Below, one piece after another: positions 35,162 through 50,200 of a stretch of DNA of 64,000 bases. The position numbers and the translations under genes are program-made. Where the stretch lies: the NCBI GenBank assembly GCA_023614405.1, contig CM042684.1:535478682-535542681 (forward strand), read 5' to 3'. Every line of letters starts with the position of its first letter. The stretch's first letter is position 1. The DNA comes from Avena insularis (lineage: Eukaryota; Streptophyta; Magnoliopsida; Poales; Poaceae). The notes under the pieces are model-generated. The model searched no databases and had not been told where the DNA came from. It worked only from the letters and a program-made list of their open reading frames with translations.

Positions 35162-38100
35162 TGTCACATCCCAAGATTTTCCAAATCTTGTAATGTGAAA
35201 AATAAAATAAACAAAATAAATTTTGTTGAAAATCAGGGTGAAAAGAAACTTTTGTTTCTAAAAGGAAACTGAAAATCCCATTTTGAACAAACTTTGATTA
35301 AAGTTTGAATTCAACAAAAATCCAAATCAAGGGAAATGCATTCCTCAATGAATGTATCTGGAAATTTGAACACTTGGAAAATAAATCCAAATCCCTAAAC
35401 CCTAATGGAAGGAAATCATTTTCCAAAGTTATCTCCAAATCCATGGATTTGATCCATACCAAGTTTGATCAACAAATTTTCACAAAGGATCAAGAAAGAC
35501 CATAGAAGTTGGTTTCACTCAAATTGGAACCATAAACAAAATCTTAGGAATAAAATGAGATAAGGAAATTGAATTTCCAAAGCTAATAAAGCCCTTACCA
35601 AAAACCCATACCATTTGGTGATCAAATAATCCTAAAGGGATTTGTAAAGATAAACATTTAATAAAGGAAAATAAATTGTTTTGGAAACACTAATTTAGAT
35701 CTTTTAATAAAAGACTTTGTTTTCAAATGAAAAGGTGAGCCAAATTAATTTTGGCCAAGCTTTTGTAATAAAATATTTTGTTTTGATAAAATGAGTAAAG
35801 GTTTATTTAAATAAAATAATAAGGATTTAAATATCCAATTTTATTTAAGTAAAGGCTTTCCCATTTTAATTAAACACCAAAACTTATTTATTTATTTAAA
35901 TAAGATTTCCAAGTATCCTTTATTTTCAAATAAAACCTACTGTTTGGTTTTGAAAATATTTGGATTTCCAATGGAAATTTTATTAATTAAATCAAAACCC
36001 TATTTTATTAAAAAACTAAAGATCCATTTTATTTAATTAATAAATGGATCCTAAAATAAATAAAAATATTATTTTATTTTGGATTTGGATTATGTTGATA
36101 AACAGAACCAAGTTCAAAGTTCAAAGTTGAGTGATTGTTTGAATTGTTTGAGTGGTTTGAATGCTTGAATAATTGAATGAAAATTCAAAAAAGAAATTGG
36201 TTTGGAAAATAGAAAAAGATTTAAACAGAAAAAAATAAGAAAACAGACCTAGCCCACTAAGGCCCAGCAGCAGCCCACCTAGCCCACCTGCTCTCTTCCC
36301 CGAAGAAATCTTTTCTCACCCAGTTTCTTACCCACTCAGTCACAGACAACCGGGACCCAACTCCCTTTCCTCCTCTGACGCTGACAAGACGGCCCCATGC
36401 CACATCATCGTCCCCTTCACCCTCTCCCGAACCGTTTTTCTTCACCGCGAAAGAAACCCGCACTGAGGCTGACCAGTGGACCCTCCCCTCACTCTTTTTC
36501 CCACTGACGACTAGACCCACTCTCCACTGTTCTTCTTTCTCACCCGCACGACCTGTTCTCCCCTCCTCGTCGCCGTTTCCTGCTGTAATTTCACGGCATC
36601 AATTCGCCTTAACACGGCCACCTTAACTCGCCGTGACTGCACGCTTTAAACCGCCAGCGTTCCCTCTTCCTTCTCCCGCAGACCACTCCCTCTCTCTGCC
36701 CCTAGGCTGCACGAATTGCTCTCTGCAACCCCGCCGTCTCCGACGAGCTGTCGCAGCGATTCCGGCCAACTCCGACCACTCCTCTGCCTCTACTTCATGC
36801 GAGTGGACTCCTCTCGACCTCACGCATCACCTAGTACTCCTGGTTCGCCCGCGGGTGCCCCAGAACCTCGACTCCGTCAAGCTCTGAGCAACACCGCCGT
36901 CCGCTCCAACCCCGGCGAACTCCACAGGTAGCTTCCAGCCGCCCCTCTTCTTTTCGATGATGCGCCTAAGACCAGCGACTTCTTCCGCAACTAACGCCGT
37001 CATTCTCGTGTCCTAGCTCACACCGTAGCGCCGCCTCCATCATCGACAGTGAGCACCACCGTCTGTCTCGCCTCCGACGAGTTTCCCCGGTAAGTATAGA
37101 CCGCCCCGCGCCTTCTTGTTCATGCACACGACTTCGCCTTGACCCTGTGAACCTAACCGCGTCGTTGTTTCCCCTCGGGGCGAGCCACAGCTCCACCCTC
37201 GACGAGCTCCCGGACCACCCGACGCCGTCCTCCACTCCGGTGAGGAATTGCCGCAGACCCCGAGCGCCCCTCGCCCGACCAACACCTCCCCGAGCATCGC
37301 CGTAACCCCCTGAGCCCGGTGAGCAACCCCTCCTTCTCCCTCACCCCCGTATCGCATCGCCGCTCCGCCGCTAGCCACCGCTAGCCGCCCATCTGTGACG
37401 AGCGTGGCACCGTTAGATCTGGATCGAACGAATCGGATAGATCACTTAAGCCCTGAAGAGGTACGCGCCCTGTGCCGTGCGATCGAACTATATCCAACAC
37501 TCCACAGCGACTGATCCGCGCGAACCGGTACGGGCGAATAAGAACTTGACGCGTGGCACTAGATCTGTTTAAAAAGAAATTTGAAAACAGATATATTTGC
37601 AAACTTCAAACCCTTGTAACTTTGGATCCACACGTCCAAAAATTACAAATTTTATGTCATTGGATTCAGCAAGACAAGCCCTAACCAACCCTGCCCTTAA
37701 TTTAGCAAATAGTATTTGTTAGATTGGTTGATTATGCAGAAACATTTGATTGCTTGTTTAGATTAGAAAAATTGTTTAAAAATGTTTTTAAGGTTAAAAC
37801 CTTTGCAAATTGGTTTTTTGTGACCTTACTGACCCTAGGAACCAACCCATGTTTTGGAAAATGATATTTGAAAAGTTTAGAATGGATTAATTAGTTTAGT
37901 CCATTTCTAGCTAATCAAAATCTATTGTTTTGGTTACAAAAAAATGTTTTTGTAAAAGTAAACTTTGAGAAAATGGTTTAGACCAAACCTACTGACCCAA
38001 ACACCAAGTTTTGCAATAGCAACTCATTTGGTGAAGCAAATTAAGGATTCTTTGATTTAAAACCATTTCTAGTCAAATAGAAATGTGGTTTTTATTAAAA

Positions 38101-39865
38101 ATGGTTTTGAAGGAAAACCTTTGGAAAGTGTTTTGTTTTAAACTCACTAACCCCAAAACCCCAAGCTGTGATTTGAAAACAAATTGGGTGAACCCTATAG
38201 GTTAAATGCCTTAGTAAAGATATTTCTACACCACACAAAATGATACTTTGTTTTGAAATTGGTTTTGAGGTGAAACCCTTTTGCAAATGACTTTGCCATT
38301 TTGGTAAATGACCAATTTGGAACTTACAAAGTTTAGAAGCCTAGTGGAGACCACCTTTGCAATTAGAACCATCTTTTGGCATGCTTGCATGCATTACTTG
38401 ACTTGGTGATTTTGTGTGTTGTTTTGCTTGATTGGTAAATTGAATTGTGTTTGCTTGATTGACTTGTAGTGAAGTGTGAGACTAGCAAGATCAAGGAGTG
38501 AACCTATATCCTCTACCAAAAAGGCAAGTGATGCTTCATATCTTTCGTCCCATTATTTTCACTATGCATTAGTGTTTTTGCTAAGTAAAACCTGCATGGA
38601 ATTTTGCTAAGTATAGACCTTGCTATGGGAAAACCTAGTAGATGAACCTTAGTGAAAATTACCTAAGTTAAGATTCCTATTACTATCATGCTTAGCCTAG
38701 CTACTAGAAAACAAGGGTGGTTTATATTTTCACACTATGGAAAAATATTCTAAGTCTGAGGACTTGTGTTTTGATTAATAAAACAACTAAGTTAATGAAT
38801 CACCTGGGTGGAATGGAAGGAATGGTTGTGTTGAGTGGTTCACAAGGCCATGGACCTGGCTTGTGTATCTCACTTGTGGATGGCCACCCAGGAACAAAGA
38901 GATTTGAGATGTCAAATGTTGAGAAGCTTCAAGTGCAACCACTTGGCATTATGGGCTCTGCCATGATCTTAGGTTGCTAGAACTTAGTCTCTTGGACAGT
39001 TGGTGGTAGAGGGAATGATAGGTTGGAACGCGTCCATTTGACTAAGGAAAGGCTTCTGAAGGATCTATCTTGGGAAACCAAGTCTTGTGTGGAAAGTGCA
39101 CCACCTCTGCAGAGTGTAAAACCTAAGTACTTAGCCATGTCCCTGGTAAAGGACAATTTGAGCATCAAGACATGGAAACTATCAAGAATCTCATCACTCC
39201 AATTTCTAAATAAAACTTGTGGGTGAACAAGGGCTAAAGGATCTTCAGTCTTTGATTGGTAGATGCCTTTAGAGGATCTTCAGTCTTTGATTGGTAGATG
39301 CCTTGAGAGGATCTTCAGTCTTTGATTGGTAGATGCCTTGAGAGGATCTTCAGTCTTTGATTGGTAGATGCCTTGGGATAGTTTTATGCCAAACAAAAAC
39401 TTAGTATTTTCAAAATGTTAAGGAAAAATCTATTTTGAGAAATGCAAGCCTCAACTCCACTTGGCCAAATGCATATAGATGATAGACTCCACTATACTAC
39501 CATAGTATCACTTGCCAATACAATTCAAATGTATTGACCCTTGTGGCTGTAACTTATAATGTTGCAGGTTTAAATGATTTTAGTGAAGATTGATTGATTA
39601 GGATTACAAAGTCTACAACCAACATCTGCCTGTGGCACTTTGAAGATGAAGGACCCATGACTATAGTTATTCCGCTGCAATGTAATGTAATAGCCAAATG
39701 AGCTATGTATTGATGTAATAAAATTATGTTATTCCTGGTTATAAAGTTGTATTATGACCTTTGTTTCTTGATATTACATCTGAACTGTGGATGCTAGCTA
39801 TTGATCCAGGGACTAGCATTGTAAACACAGGGGGCTCAATCTTATTAAAGGTTGGGGACCTTACA
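35162..39865 (+). mobile_element. Solo LTR of the long-LTR family, plus orientation
   Basis: A 4704 bp block starts TGTCACATCCC and ends GGGGACCTTACA. It is collinear over its full length with the reverse complement of 11406-16152. No primer site, interior or second LTR is attached, and satellite lies on both sides. Solo LTRs normally arise by recombination between the two LTRs of one element. It differs from the nested element's LTRs by many substitutions and indels, far more than they differ from each other, so it is an older copy. GC-rich frames at 36257-37378 show no domain; a donor-like GGTAAGTATAG occurs near 37090. The DNA matching the LTR-embedded frame is at 38717-38980. Confidence 0.93.
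39239..39376 (+). repeat. 35 bp minisatellite inside the solo LTR, about four units
   Basis: Units starting GGATCTTCAGTCTTTGATTG at 39239, 39274, 39309 and 39344, the last slightly short and nearly identical to the others. The corresponding part of the nested LTRs (about 11896-12030 and 18374-18500) has degenerate copies on the opposite strand, so this tract has been homogenised or expanded in the solo copy. Confidence 0.92.
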
Positions 39866-42279
39866 TGGATCCACCTAGTGTGATTGCATGTCTGTTCTTT
39901 TCATGAACCACAACTAGAGTCATTGCATGTGTGTTCTTCTAACCAAATCACACATGGATCCACTCAGCGTCATTGCATGTCTGTTCCTCTAAACAAACCA
40001 CACATGGATCCACCTGGTGTGATTGCATGTCTGTTCTTTTCACAAACCACACATGCATCCACCAGTGTCATTTCATGTGTGTTCTTTTCATGAACCAAAA
40101 CTAGAGTCATTGCATGTGTGCTCTTCTAAATAAACCACACATGGATCCACCTAGTGTGATTGGATGTCTGTTCTTTTCACAAACCAGACATGGATCCACC
40201 TGTGTCATTGCATTGTGTTCTTTTCATGAACCACACATGGATACACCAGTGTCATTGCATGTGTGTTCTTTTCATGAACCACAGGTAGAGTCATTGAATG
40301 TCTGTTCTTTGACAAACCACACATGGATCCACCATTGTCATTGCATGTGTGTTCTTCTCATGAACCACAACCAGTGTCATTGCATGTATGTTCTTCTCAC
40401 AAACCACACAAGGATCCACCAGTGACATTGCATCTGTGTTCTTCTCATGAACCATAGCTAGTTTCATTGCATGTCTGTTCTTCTCACAAACCACAAAAGG
40501 ATCAACCAGTGTCATTGCATGTGTGTTCTTCTCATGAACCACAGCCAGTGTCATTGGATTCTGTTCTTCTCACAAACCACATAAGTATCCACCAGTGTCA
40601 TTGCATGTCTGTTCTTCTCACAAACCACACATGGATCCAACAGTGTCATTGGATGCGTGTTCTTCTCATGAACCACACATGGATCCACTAGTGTTATTGC
40701 ATGTCTGTTCCTCTAAACAAACCACACATGGATCCACCTAGTGTGATTGCATGTCTGTTCTTTTCATGAACCACAACTAGAGTCATTGCATGTGTGTTCT
40801 TCTAAACAAATCACACATGGATCCACCCAGTGTCATTGCATGTGTGTTCCTCTAAACAAACCACACATGGATCCACCTGGTGTGATTGCATGTCTGCTCT
40901 TTTCAGAAACCACACATGGATCCACCAGTGTCATTGCATGTGTGTTCTTTTCATGAACCATAACTAGAGTCATTGCATGTGTGCTCTTCTAAATAAACCA
41001 CACATGGATCCACCTAGTATGATTGCATGTCTGTTCTTTTCACAAACCACACATGGATCCTCCAGTGTCATTGCATTGTGTTATTTTCATGAACCACATA
41101 TGGATACACCAGTGTCATTGCATGTGTGTTCTTTTCATGAACCACAACTAGAGTCATTGCATGTGTGTTCTTCTAAATAAACCACACATGGATCCACCAG
41201 TGTCATTGACATGTGTGTTATTTTCATGAACCACAACTACAGTCATTGCATGTGTGTTCTTCTAAACAAACCACACATGGATCCACCAGTGTCATTGCAT
41301 GTGTGTTCTTCTCATGAACCACAACCAGTGTCATTGCATGTATATTCTTCTCACAAACCACACAAGGATCCACCAGTGTCATTACATGTGTGTTCTTCTC
41401 ATGAACCACAGCCAGTGTCATTGGATTCTGTTCTTCTCACAAACCACATAAGTATCCACCAGTGTCATTGCATGTTTGTTCTTCTCACAAACCACACATG
41501 GATCCACCAGTGTCATTGGATGTGTGTTCTTCTCATAAACTACACATGGATCCACTAGTGTCATTGCATGTCTGTTCCTCTAAACAAACCACACATGGAT
41601 CCACCTAGTGTGATTGCATGTGTGTTCTTTTCATGAACCACAACTAGAGTCATTGAATGTCTGTTCTTTGACAAACCACACATGGATCCACCATTGTCAT
41701 TGCATGTGTGTTCTTCTCATGAACCACAGCTAGTGTGATTGCATGTCTGTTCTTTTCACAAACCACACATGGATCCACCAGTTTCATTGCATTGTGTTCT
41801 TTTCATGAACCACACATGGATACACCAGTGTCATTGCATGTGTGTTCTTTTCATGAACCACAGCTAGAGTCATTGAATGTCTGTTCTTTGACAAACCACA
41901 CATGGATCCACCATTGTCATTGCATGTGTGTTCTTCTCATGAACCACAACTAGTGTCATTGCATTGTGTTCTTTTCATGAACCACACATGGATACACCAG
42001 TGTCATTGCATGTTTGTTCTTTTCATGAACCACAGGTAGAGTCATTGAATGTCTGTTCTTTGACAAACCACACATGGATCCACCATTGTCATTGCATGTG
42101 TGTTCTTCTCATGAACCACAACCAGTGTCATTGCATGTATGTTCTTCTCACAAACCACACAAGGATCCACCAGTGACATTGCATCTGTGTTCTTCTCGTG
42201 AACCATAGCTAGTTTCATTGCATGTCTGTTCTTCTCACAAACCACAAAAGGATCAACCAGTGTCATTGCATGTTTGTTC

Positions 42280-45200
42280 TTCTCATGAACCACAGCCAGT
42301 GTCATTGGATTCTGTTCTTCTCACAAACCACATAAGTATCCACCAGTGTCATTGCATGTTTGTTCTTCTCACAAACCACACATGGATCCACCAGTGTCAT
42401 TGGATGTGTGTTCTTCTCATAAACTACACATGGATCCACTAGTGTCATTGCATGTCTGTTCCTCTAAACAAACCACACATGGATCCACCTAGTGTGATTG
42501 CATGTGTGTTCTTTTCATGAACCACAGCTAGAGTCATTGAATGTCTGTTCTTTGACAAACCACACATGGATCCACCATTGTCATTGCATGTGTGTTCTTC
42601 TCATGAACCACAACTAGTGTGATTGCATGTCTGTTCTTTTCACAAACCACACATGGATCCACCAGTGTCATTGCATTGTGTTCTTTTCATGAACCACACA
42701 TGGATACACCAGTGTCATTGCATCTGTGTTCTTTTCATGAACCACAGCTAGAGTCATTGAATGTCTGTTCTTTGACAAACCACACATGGATCCACCATTG
42801 TCATTACATGTGTGTTCTTCTCATGAACCACAACCAGTGTCATTGCATGTATGTTCTTCTCACAAACCACACAAGGATCCACGGTGACATTGCATCTGTT
42901 CTTCTCATGAACCACAGCTAGTTTCATTGCATGTCTGTTCTTCTCACAAACCACAAAAGGATCACCCAGTGTCATTGCATGTGTGTTCTTCTCATGAACC
43001 ACAACCAGTGTCATTGGATTCTGTTCTTCTCACAAACCACATAAGTATAAACCCGTGTCATTGCATGTAGTTTCTTCTCACAAACCACACATGGATCCAC
43101 CAGTGTCATTGGATGCATGTTCTTCTCATGAACCACACATGGATCCACTAGTGTCATTGCATGTCTGTTCCTCTAAACAAACCACACATTGATCCACCTA
43201 GTGTGATTGCATGTCTGTTCTTTTCATGAACCACAACTAGAGTCATTGCATGTGTGTTCTTCTAAAAAAATCACACATGGATCCACCCAGTGTCATTGCA
43301 TGTGTGTTCCTCTAAACAAACCACACATGGATCCACCTGGTGTGATTGCATGTCTGTTCTTTTCACAAACCACACATGGATCCACCAGTGTCATTGCATG
43401 TGTGTTCTTTTCATGAACCATAACTAGAGTCATTGCATGTGTGCTCTTCTAAATAAACCACACATGGATCCACCTAGTCTGATTGCATGTCTGTTCTTTT
43501 CACAAACCACACATGGATCCTCCAATGTCATTGCATTGTGTTCTTTTCATGAACCACACATGGATACACCAGTGTCATTGCATGTGTGTTCTTTTCATGA
43601 CCACAGCTAGATTCATTGAATGTCTGTTCTTTGACAAACCACACATGGATCCACTAGTGTCATTGCATGTGTGTTCTTTTCATGAACCACAACTAGAGTC
43701 ATTGCATGTGTGTTCTTCTAAATAAACCACACATGGATCCACCAGTGTCATTGCATGTGTGTTATTTTCATGAACCACAACTACAGTCATTGCATGTGTG
43801 TTCTTCTAAACAAACCACACATGGATCCACCAGTGTCATTGCATGTGTGTTCTTCTCATGAACCACAACCAGTGTCATTGCATGTATATTCTTCTCACAA
43901 ACCACACAAGGATCCACCAGTGTCATTGCATGTGTGTTCTTCTCATGAACCACAGCCAGTGTCATTGGATTCTGTTCTTCTCACAAACCACATAAGTATC
44001 CACCAGTATCATTGCATGTCTGTTCTTCTCACAAACCACACATGGATCCACCAGTGTCATTGGATGCGTGTTCATCTTATGAACCACACATGGATCCACT
44101 AGTGTCATTGCATGTCTGTTCCTCTAAGCAAACCACACATGGATCCACCTAGTGTGATTGCATGTCTGTTCTTTTCATGAACCACAACTAGAGTCATTGC
44201 ATGTGTGTTCTTCTAAACAAATCACACATGGATCCACCCAGTGTCATTGCATGTCTGTTCCTCTAAACAAACCACACATGGATCCACCAAGTGTGATTGC
44301 ATGTTTGTTCTTTTCACAACCCACACATGGATCCACCAGTGTCATTGCATGTGTGTTCTTTTCATGAACCATAACTAGAGTCATTGCATGTGTGCTCTTC
44401 TAAATAAACCACACACGGATCCACCTAGTGTGATTGCATGTCTGTTCTTTTCGCAAACCACACATGGATCCACCAATGTCATTGCATTGTGTTCTTTTCA
44501 TGAACCACGCATGGATACACCAGTGTCATTGCATGTGTGTTCTTTTCATGAACCACAGCTAGAGTGATTGAATTTCTGTTCTTTGACAAACCACACATGG
44601 ATCCACTAGTGTCATTGCATGTGTGTTCTTTTCATGAACCACAACTAGTCATTGCATGTGTGTGCTTCTAAATAAACCACACATGGATCCACCTAGTGTC
44701 ATTGCATGTGTGTTCCTCAAAACAAACCACACATGGATCCACCTTGTGTGATTGCATGTCTGTTCTTTTCACAAACCACACATGGATCCACCTGTGTTAT
44801 TGCATGTGTGTTATTTTCATGAACCACAACTACAATCATTGCATGTGTGTTCTTCTAAACAAACCACACATGGATCCACCAGTGTCATTGCATGTGTGTT
44901 CTTCTCATGAACCACAACCAGTGTCATTGCATGTATATTCTTCTCACAAACCACACAAGGATCCACCAGTGTCATTACATGTGTGTTCTTCTCATGAACC
45001 ACAGCCAGTGTCATTGGATTCTGTTCTTCTCACAAACCACATAAGTATCCACCAGTGTCATTGCATGTTTGTTCTTCTCACAAACCACACATGGATCCAC
45101 CAGTGTCATTGGATGTGTGTTCTTCTCATAAACTACACATGGATCCAATAGTGTCATTGCATGTCTGTTCCTCTAAACACACCGCACATGGATCCACCTA

Positions 45201-45600
45201 GTGTGATTGCATGTGTGTTCTTTTCATGAACCACAGCTAGAGTCATTGAATGTCTGTTCTTTGACAAACCACACATGGATTCACCATTGTCATTGCATGT
45301 GTGTTCTTCTCATGAAACACAACCAATGTCATTGCATGTATGTTCTTCTCACAAATCTCACAAGGATCCACCAGTGACATTGCATCTGTGTTCTTCTCAT
45401 GAACCACAGCTAGTTTCATTGCATGTCTGTTCTTCTCACAAACCACAAAAGGATCAACCAGTGTCATTGCATGTGTGTTCTTCTCATGAACCACAATTAG
45501 TGTCATTGCATGTATGTTCTTCTCACAAACCACACAAGGATCCACCAGTGACATTGCATCTGTGTTCTTCTCATGAACCACAGCTAGTTTCATTGCATGT
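42280..45600. repeat. Large duplicated block in the satellite, copy A
   Basis: About 3.3 kb collinear with 47270-50592 at a spacing of about 4988-4992 bp. Examples of paired positions are 42496/47484, 43205/48196, 44156/49148 and 45205/50197. Edges are approximate. Rare variants are shared, such as TTCTAAAAAAATCACAC (43260 and 48250). Confidence 0.8.
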
Positions 45601-47269
45601 ATGTTCTTCTCACAAACCACACATGGATCCACCAGTGTTATTGCATGTGTGTTATTTTCATGAACCACAACTACAGTCATTGCATGTGTGTTCTTCTAAA
45701 CAAACCACACATGGATCTACCAGTGTCATTGCATGTGTGTTCTTCTCATGAACCTCAACCAGTGTCATTGCATGTATATTCTTCTCACAAACCACACAAG
45801 GATCCACCAGTGTCATTGCATGTGTGTTCTTCTCATGAACCACAGTTAGTGTCATAGATTCTGTTCTTCTCACAAACCACATAAGTATCCACCAGTATCA
45901 TTGCATGTCTGTTCTTCTCACAAACCACACATGGATCCACCAGTGTCATTGGATGCGTGTTCATCTCATGAACCACACATGGATCCACTAGTGTCATTGC
46001 ATGTCTGTTCCTCTAAGCAAACCACACATGGATCCACCTAGTGTGATTGCATGTCTGTTCTTTTCATGAACCACAACTAGAGTCATTGCATGTGTGTTCT
46101 TCTAAACAAATCACACATGGATCCACCCAGTGTCATTGCATGTCTGTTCCTCTAAACAAACCACACATGGATCCACCTAGTGTTATTGCATGTTTGTTCT
46201 TTTCACAACCCACACATGGATCCACCAGTGTCATTGCATGTGTGTTCTTTTCATGAACCATAACTAGAGTCATTGCATGTGTGCTCTTCTAAATAAACCA
46301 CACACGGATACACCTAGTGTGATTGCATGTCTGTTCTTTTCACAAACCACACATGGATCTACCAGTGTCATTGCATTGTGTTCTTTTCATGAACCACGCA
46401 TGGATACACCAGTGTCATTGCATGTGTGTTCTTTTCATGAACCACAGCTAGAGTGATTGAATTTCTGTTCTTTGACAAACCACACATGGATCCACTAGTG
46501 TCATTGCATGTGTGTTCTTTTCATGAACCACAACTAGTCATTGCATGTGTGTGCTTCTAAATAAACCACACATGGATCCACCTAGTGTCATTGCATGTGT
46601 GTTCCACAAAACAAACCACACATGGATCCACCTAGTGTGATTGCATGTCTGTTCTTTTCACAAACCACACATGGATCCACCTGTGCATGTGTGTTATTTT
46701 CATGAACCACAACTACAGTCATTGCATGTGTGTTCTTCTAAACAAACCACACATGGATCCACCAGTGTCATTGCATGTGTGTTCTTCTCATGAACCACAA
46801 CCAGTGTCATTGCATGTATATTCTTCTCACAAACCACACAAGGATCCACCAGTGTCATTACATGTGTGTTCTTCTCATGAACCACAGCCAGTGTCATTGG
46901 ATTCTGTTCTTCTCACACACCACATAAGTATCCACCAGTGTCATTGCATGTTTGTTCTTCTCACAAACCACACAAGGATCCACCAGTGACATTGCATCTG
47001 TGTTCTTCTCATGAACCACAGCTAGTTTCATTGCATGTTTGTTCTTCTCACAAACCACACATGGATCCACCAGTGTTATTGCATGTGTGTTATTTTCATG
47101 AACCACAACTACAGTCATTGCATGTGTGTTCTTCTAAACAAACCACACATGGATCCACTAGTGTCATTGCATGTGTGTTCTTCTCATGAACCACAACCAG
47201 TGTCATTGCATGTATATTATTCTCACAAACCACACTAGGATCCACCAATGTCATTACATGTGTGTTCTT

Positions 47270-50200
47270 CTCATGAACCACAGGCAGTGTCATTGGATTC
47301 TGTTCTTCTCACAAACCACATAAGTATCCACCAGTGTCATTGCATGTTTGTTCTTCTCACAAACCACACATGGATCCACCAGTGTCATTGGATGTGTGTT
47401 CTTCTCATAAACTACACATGGATCCACTAGTGTCATTGCATGTCTGTTCCTCTAAACAAACCACACATGGATCCACCTAGTGTGATTGCATGTGTGTTCT
47501 TTTCATGAACCACAGCTAGAGTCATTGAATGTCTGTTCTTTGACAAACCACACATGGATCCACCATTGTCATTGCATGTGTGTTCTTCTCATGAACCACA
47601 ACTAGTGTGATTGCATGTACATTTCTTTTCACAAACCACACATGGATCCACCAGTGTCATTGCATTGTGTTCTTTTCATGAACCACACATGGATACACGG
47701 TGTCATTGCATGTGTGTTCTTTTCATGAACCACAGCTAGAGTCATTGAATGTCTGTTCTTTGACAAACCACACATGGATCCACCATTGTCATTACATGTG
47801 TGTTCTTCTCATGAACCACAACCAGTGTCATTGCATGTATGTTCTTCTCACAAACCACACAAGGATCCACCAGTGACATTGCATCTGTGTTCTTCTCATG
47901 AACCACAGCTAGTTTCATTGCATGTCTGTTCTTCTCACAAACCACAAAAGGATCACCCAGTGTCCTTGCATGTGTGTTCTTCTCATGAACCACAACCAGT
48001 GTCGTTTGATTCTGTTCTTCTCACAAACCACATTAGTATCCACCAGTGTCATTGCATGTCTGTTCTTCTCACAAACCACACATGGATCCACCAGTGTCAC
48101 TGGATGCGTGTTCTTCTCATGAACCACACATGGATCCACTAGTGTCATTGCATGTCTGTTCCTCTAAACAAACCACACATGGATCCACCTAGTGTGATTG
48201 CATGTCTGTTCTTTTCATGAACCACAACTAGAGTCATTGCATGTGTGTTCTTCTAAAAAAATCACACATGGATCCACCCAGTGTCATTGCATGTGTGTTC
48301 CTCTAAACAAACCACACATGGATCCACCTGGTGTGATTGCATGTCTGTTCTTTTCACAAACCACACATGGATCCACCAGTGTCATTGCATGTGTGTTCTT
48401 TTCATGAACCATAACTAGAGTCATTGCATGTGTGCTCTTCTAAATAAACCACACATGGATCCACCTAGTCTGATTGCATGTCTGTTCTTTTCACAAACCA
48501 CACATGGATCCTCCAGTGTCATTGCATTATGTTCTTTTCATGAACCACACATGGATACACCAGTGTCATTGCATGTGTGTTCTTTTCATGAACCACAGCT
48601 AGAGTCATTGAATGTCTGTTCTTTGACAAACCACACATGGATCCACTAGTGTCATTGCATCTGTGTTCTTTTCATGAACCACAACTAGAGTCATTGCATG
48701 TGTGTTCTTCTAAATAAACCACACATGGATCCACCAGTGTCATTGCATGTGTGTTATTTTCATGAACCACAACTACAGTCATTGCATGTGTGTTCTTCTA
48801 AACAAACCACACATGGATCCACCAGTGTCATTGCATGTGTGTTCTTCTCATGAACCACAACCAGTGTCATTGCATGTATATTCTTCTCACAAACCACACA
48901 AGGATCCACCAGTGTCATTGCATGTGTGTTCTTCTCATGAACCACAACCACTGTCATTGGATTCTGTTCTTCTCACAAACCACATAAGTATCCACCAGTA
49001 TCATGGCATGTCTGGTAGTCGCACAAACCACACATGGATCCACCAGTGTCATTGGATGCGTGTTCATCTCATGAACCACACATGGATCCACTAGTGTCAT
49101 TGCATGTCTGTTCCTCTAAGCAAACCACACATGGATCCACCTAGTGTGATTGCATGTCTGTTCTTTTCATGAACCACAACTAGAGTCATTGCATGTGTGT
49201 TCTTCTAAACAAATCACACATGGATCCACCCAGTGTCATTGCATGTCTGTTCCTCTAAACAAACCACACATGGATCCACCTAGTGTGATTGCATGTTTGT
49301 TCTTTTCACAACCCACACATGGATCCACCAGTGTCACTTCATGTGTGTTCTTTTCATGAACCATAACTAGAGTCATTGCATGTGTGCTCTTCTAAATAAA
49401 CCACACATGGATCCACCTAGTGTGATTGCATGTCTGTTCTTTTCACAAACCACACATGGATCCACCAGTGTCATTGCATTGTGTTCTTTTCATGAACCAC
49501 GCATGGATACACCAGTGTCATTGCATGTGTGTTCTTTTCATGAACCACAGCTAGAGTGATTGAATTTCTGTTCTTTGACAAACCACACATGGATCCACTA
49601 GTGTCATTGCATGTGTGTTCTTTTCATGAACCACAACTAGTCATTGCATGTGTGTGCTTCTAAATAAACCACACATGGATCCACCTAGTGTCATTGCATG
49701 TGTGTTCCTCAAAAAAAACCACACATGGATCCACCTAGTGTGATTGCATGTCTGTTCTTTTCACAAACCACACATGGATCCACCTGTGTTATTGCATGTG
49801 TGTTATTTTCATGAACCACAACTACAGTCATTGCATGTGTGTTCTTCTAAACAAACCACACATGGATCCACCAGTGTCATTGCATGTGTGTTCTTCTCAT
49901 GAACCACAACCAGTGTCATTGCATGTATATTCTTCTCACAAACCACACAAGGATCCACCAGTGTCATTACATGTGTGTTCTTCTCATGAACCACAGCCAG
50001 TGTCATTGGATTCTGTTCTTCTCACAAACCGCATAAGTATCCACCAGTGTCATTGCATGTTTGTTCTTCTCACAAACCACACATGGATCCACCAGTGTCA
50101 TTGGATGTGTGTTCTTCTCATAAACTACACATGGATCCACTAGTGTCATTGCATGTCTGTTCCTCTAAACAAACCGCACATGGATCCACCTAGTGTGATT

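Noticed and set aside
36257..37378. Frames on both strands in the GC-rich part of the solo LTR
   Set aside because: Same composition effect in the reverse-oriented copy; no recognisable domain.
44696..45751. Frames of 145-158 codons with repeated HVCSSHKPH units, as a secreted repeat protein
   Set aside because: No signal peptide, and the frames begin and end only where 47 or 50 bp monomers change phase. Equivalent frames exist on the other strand.
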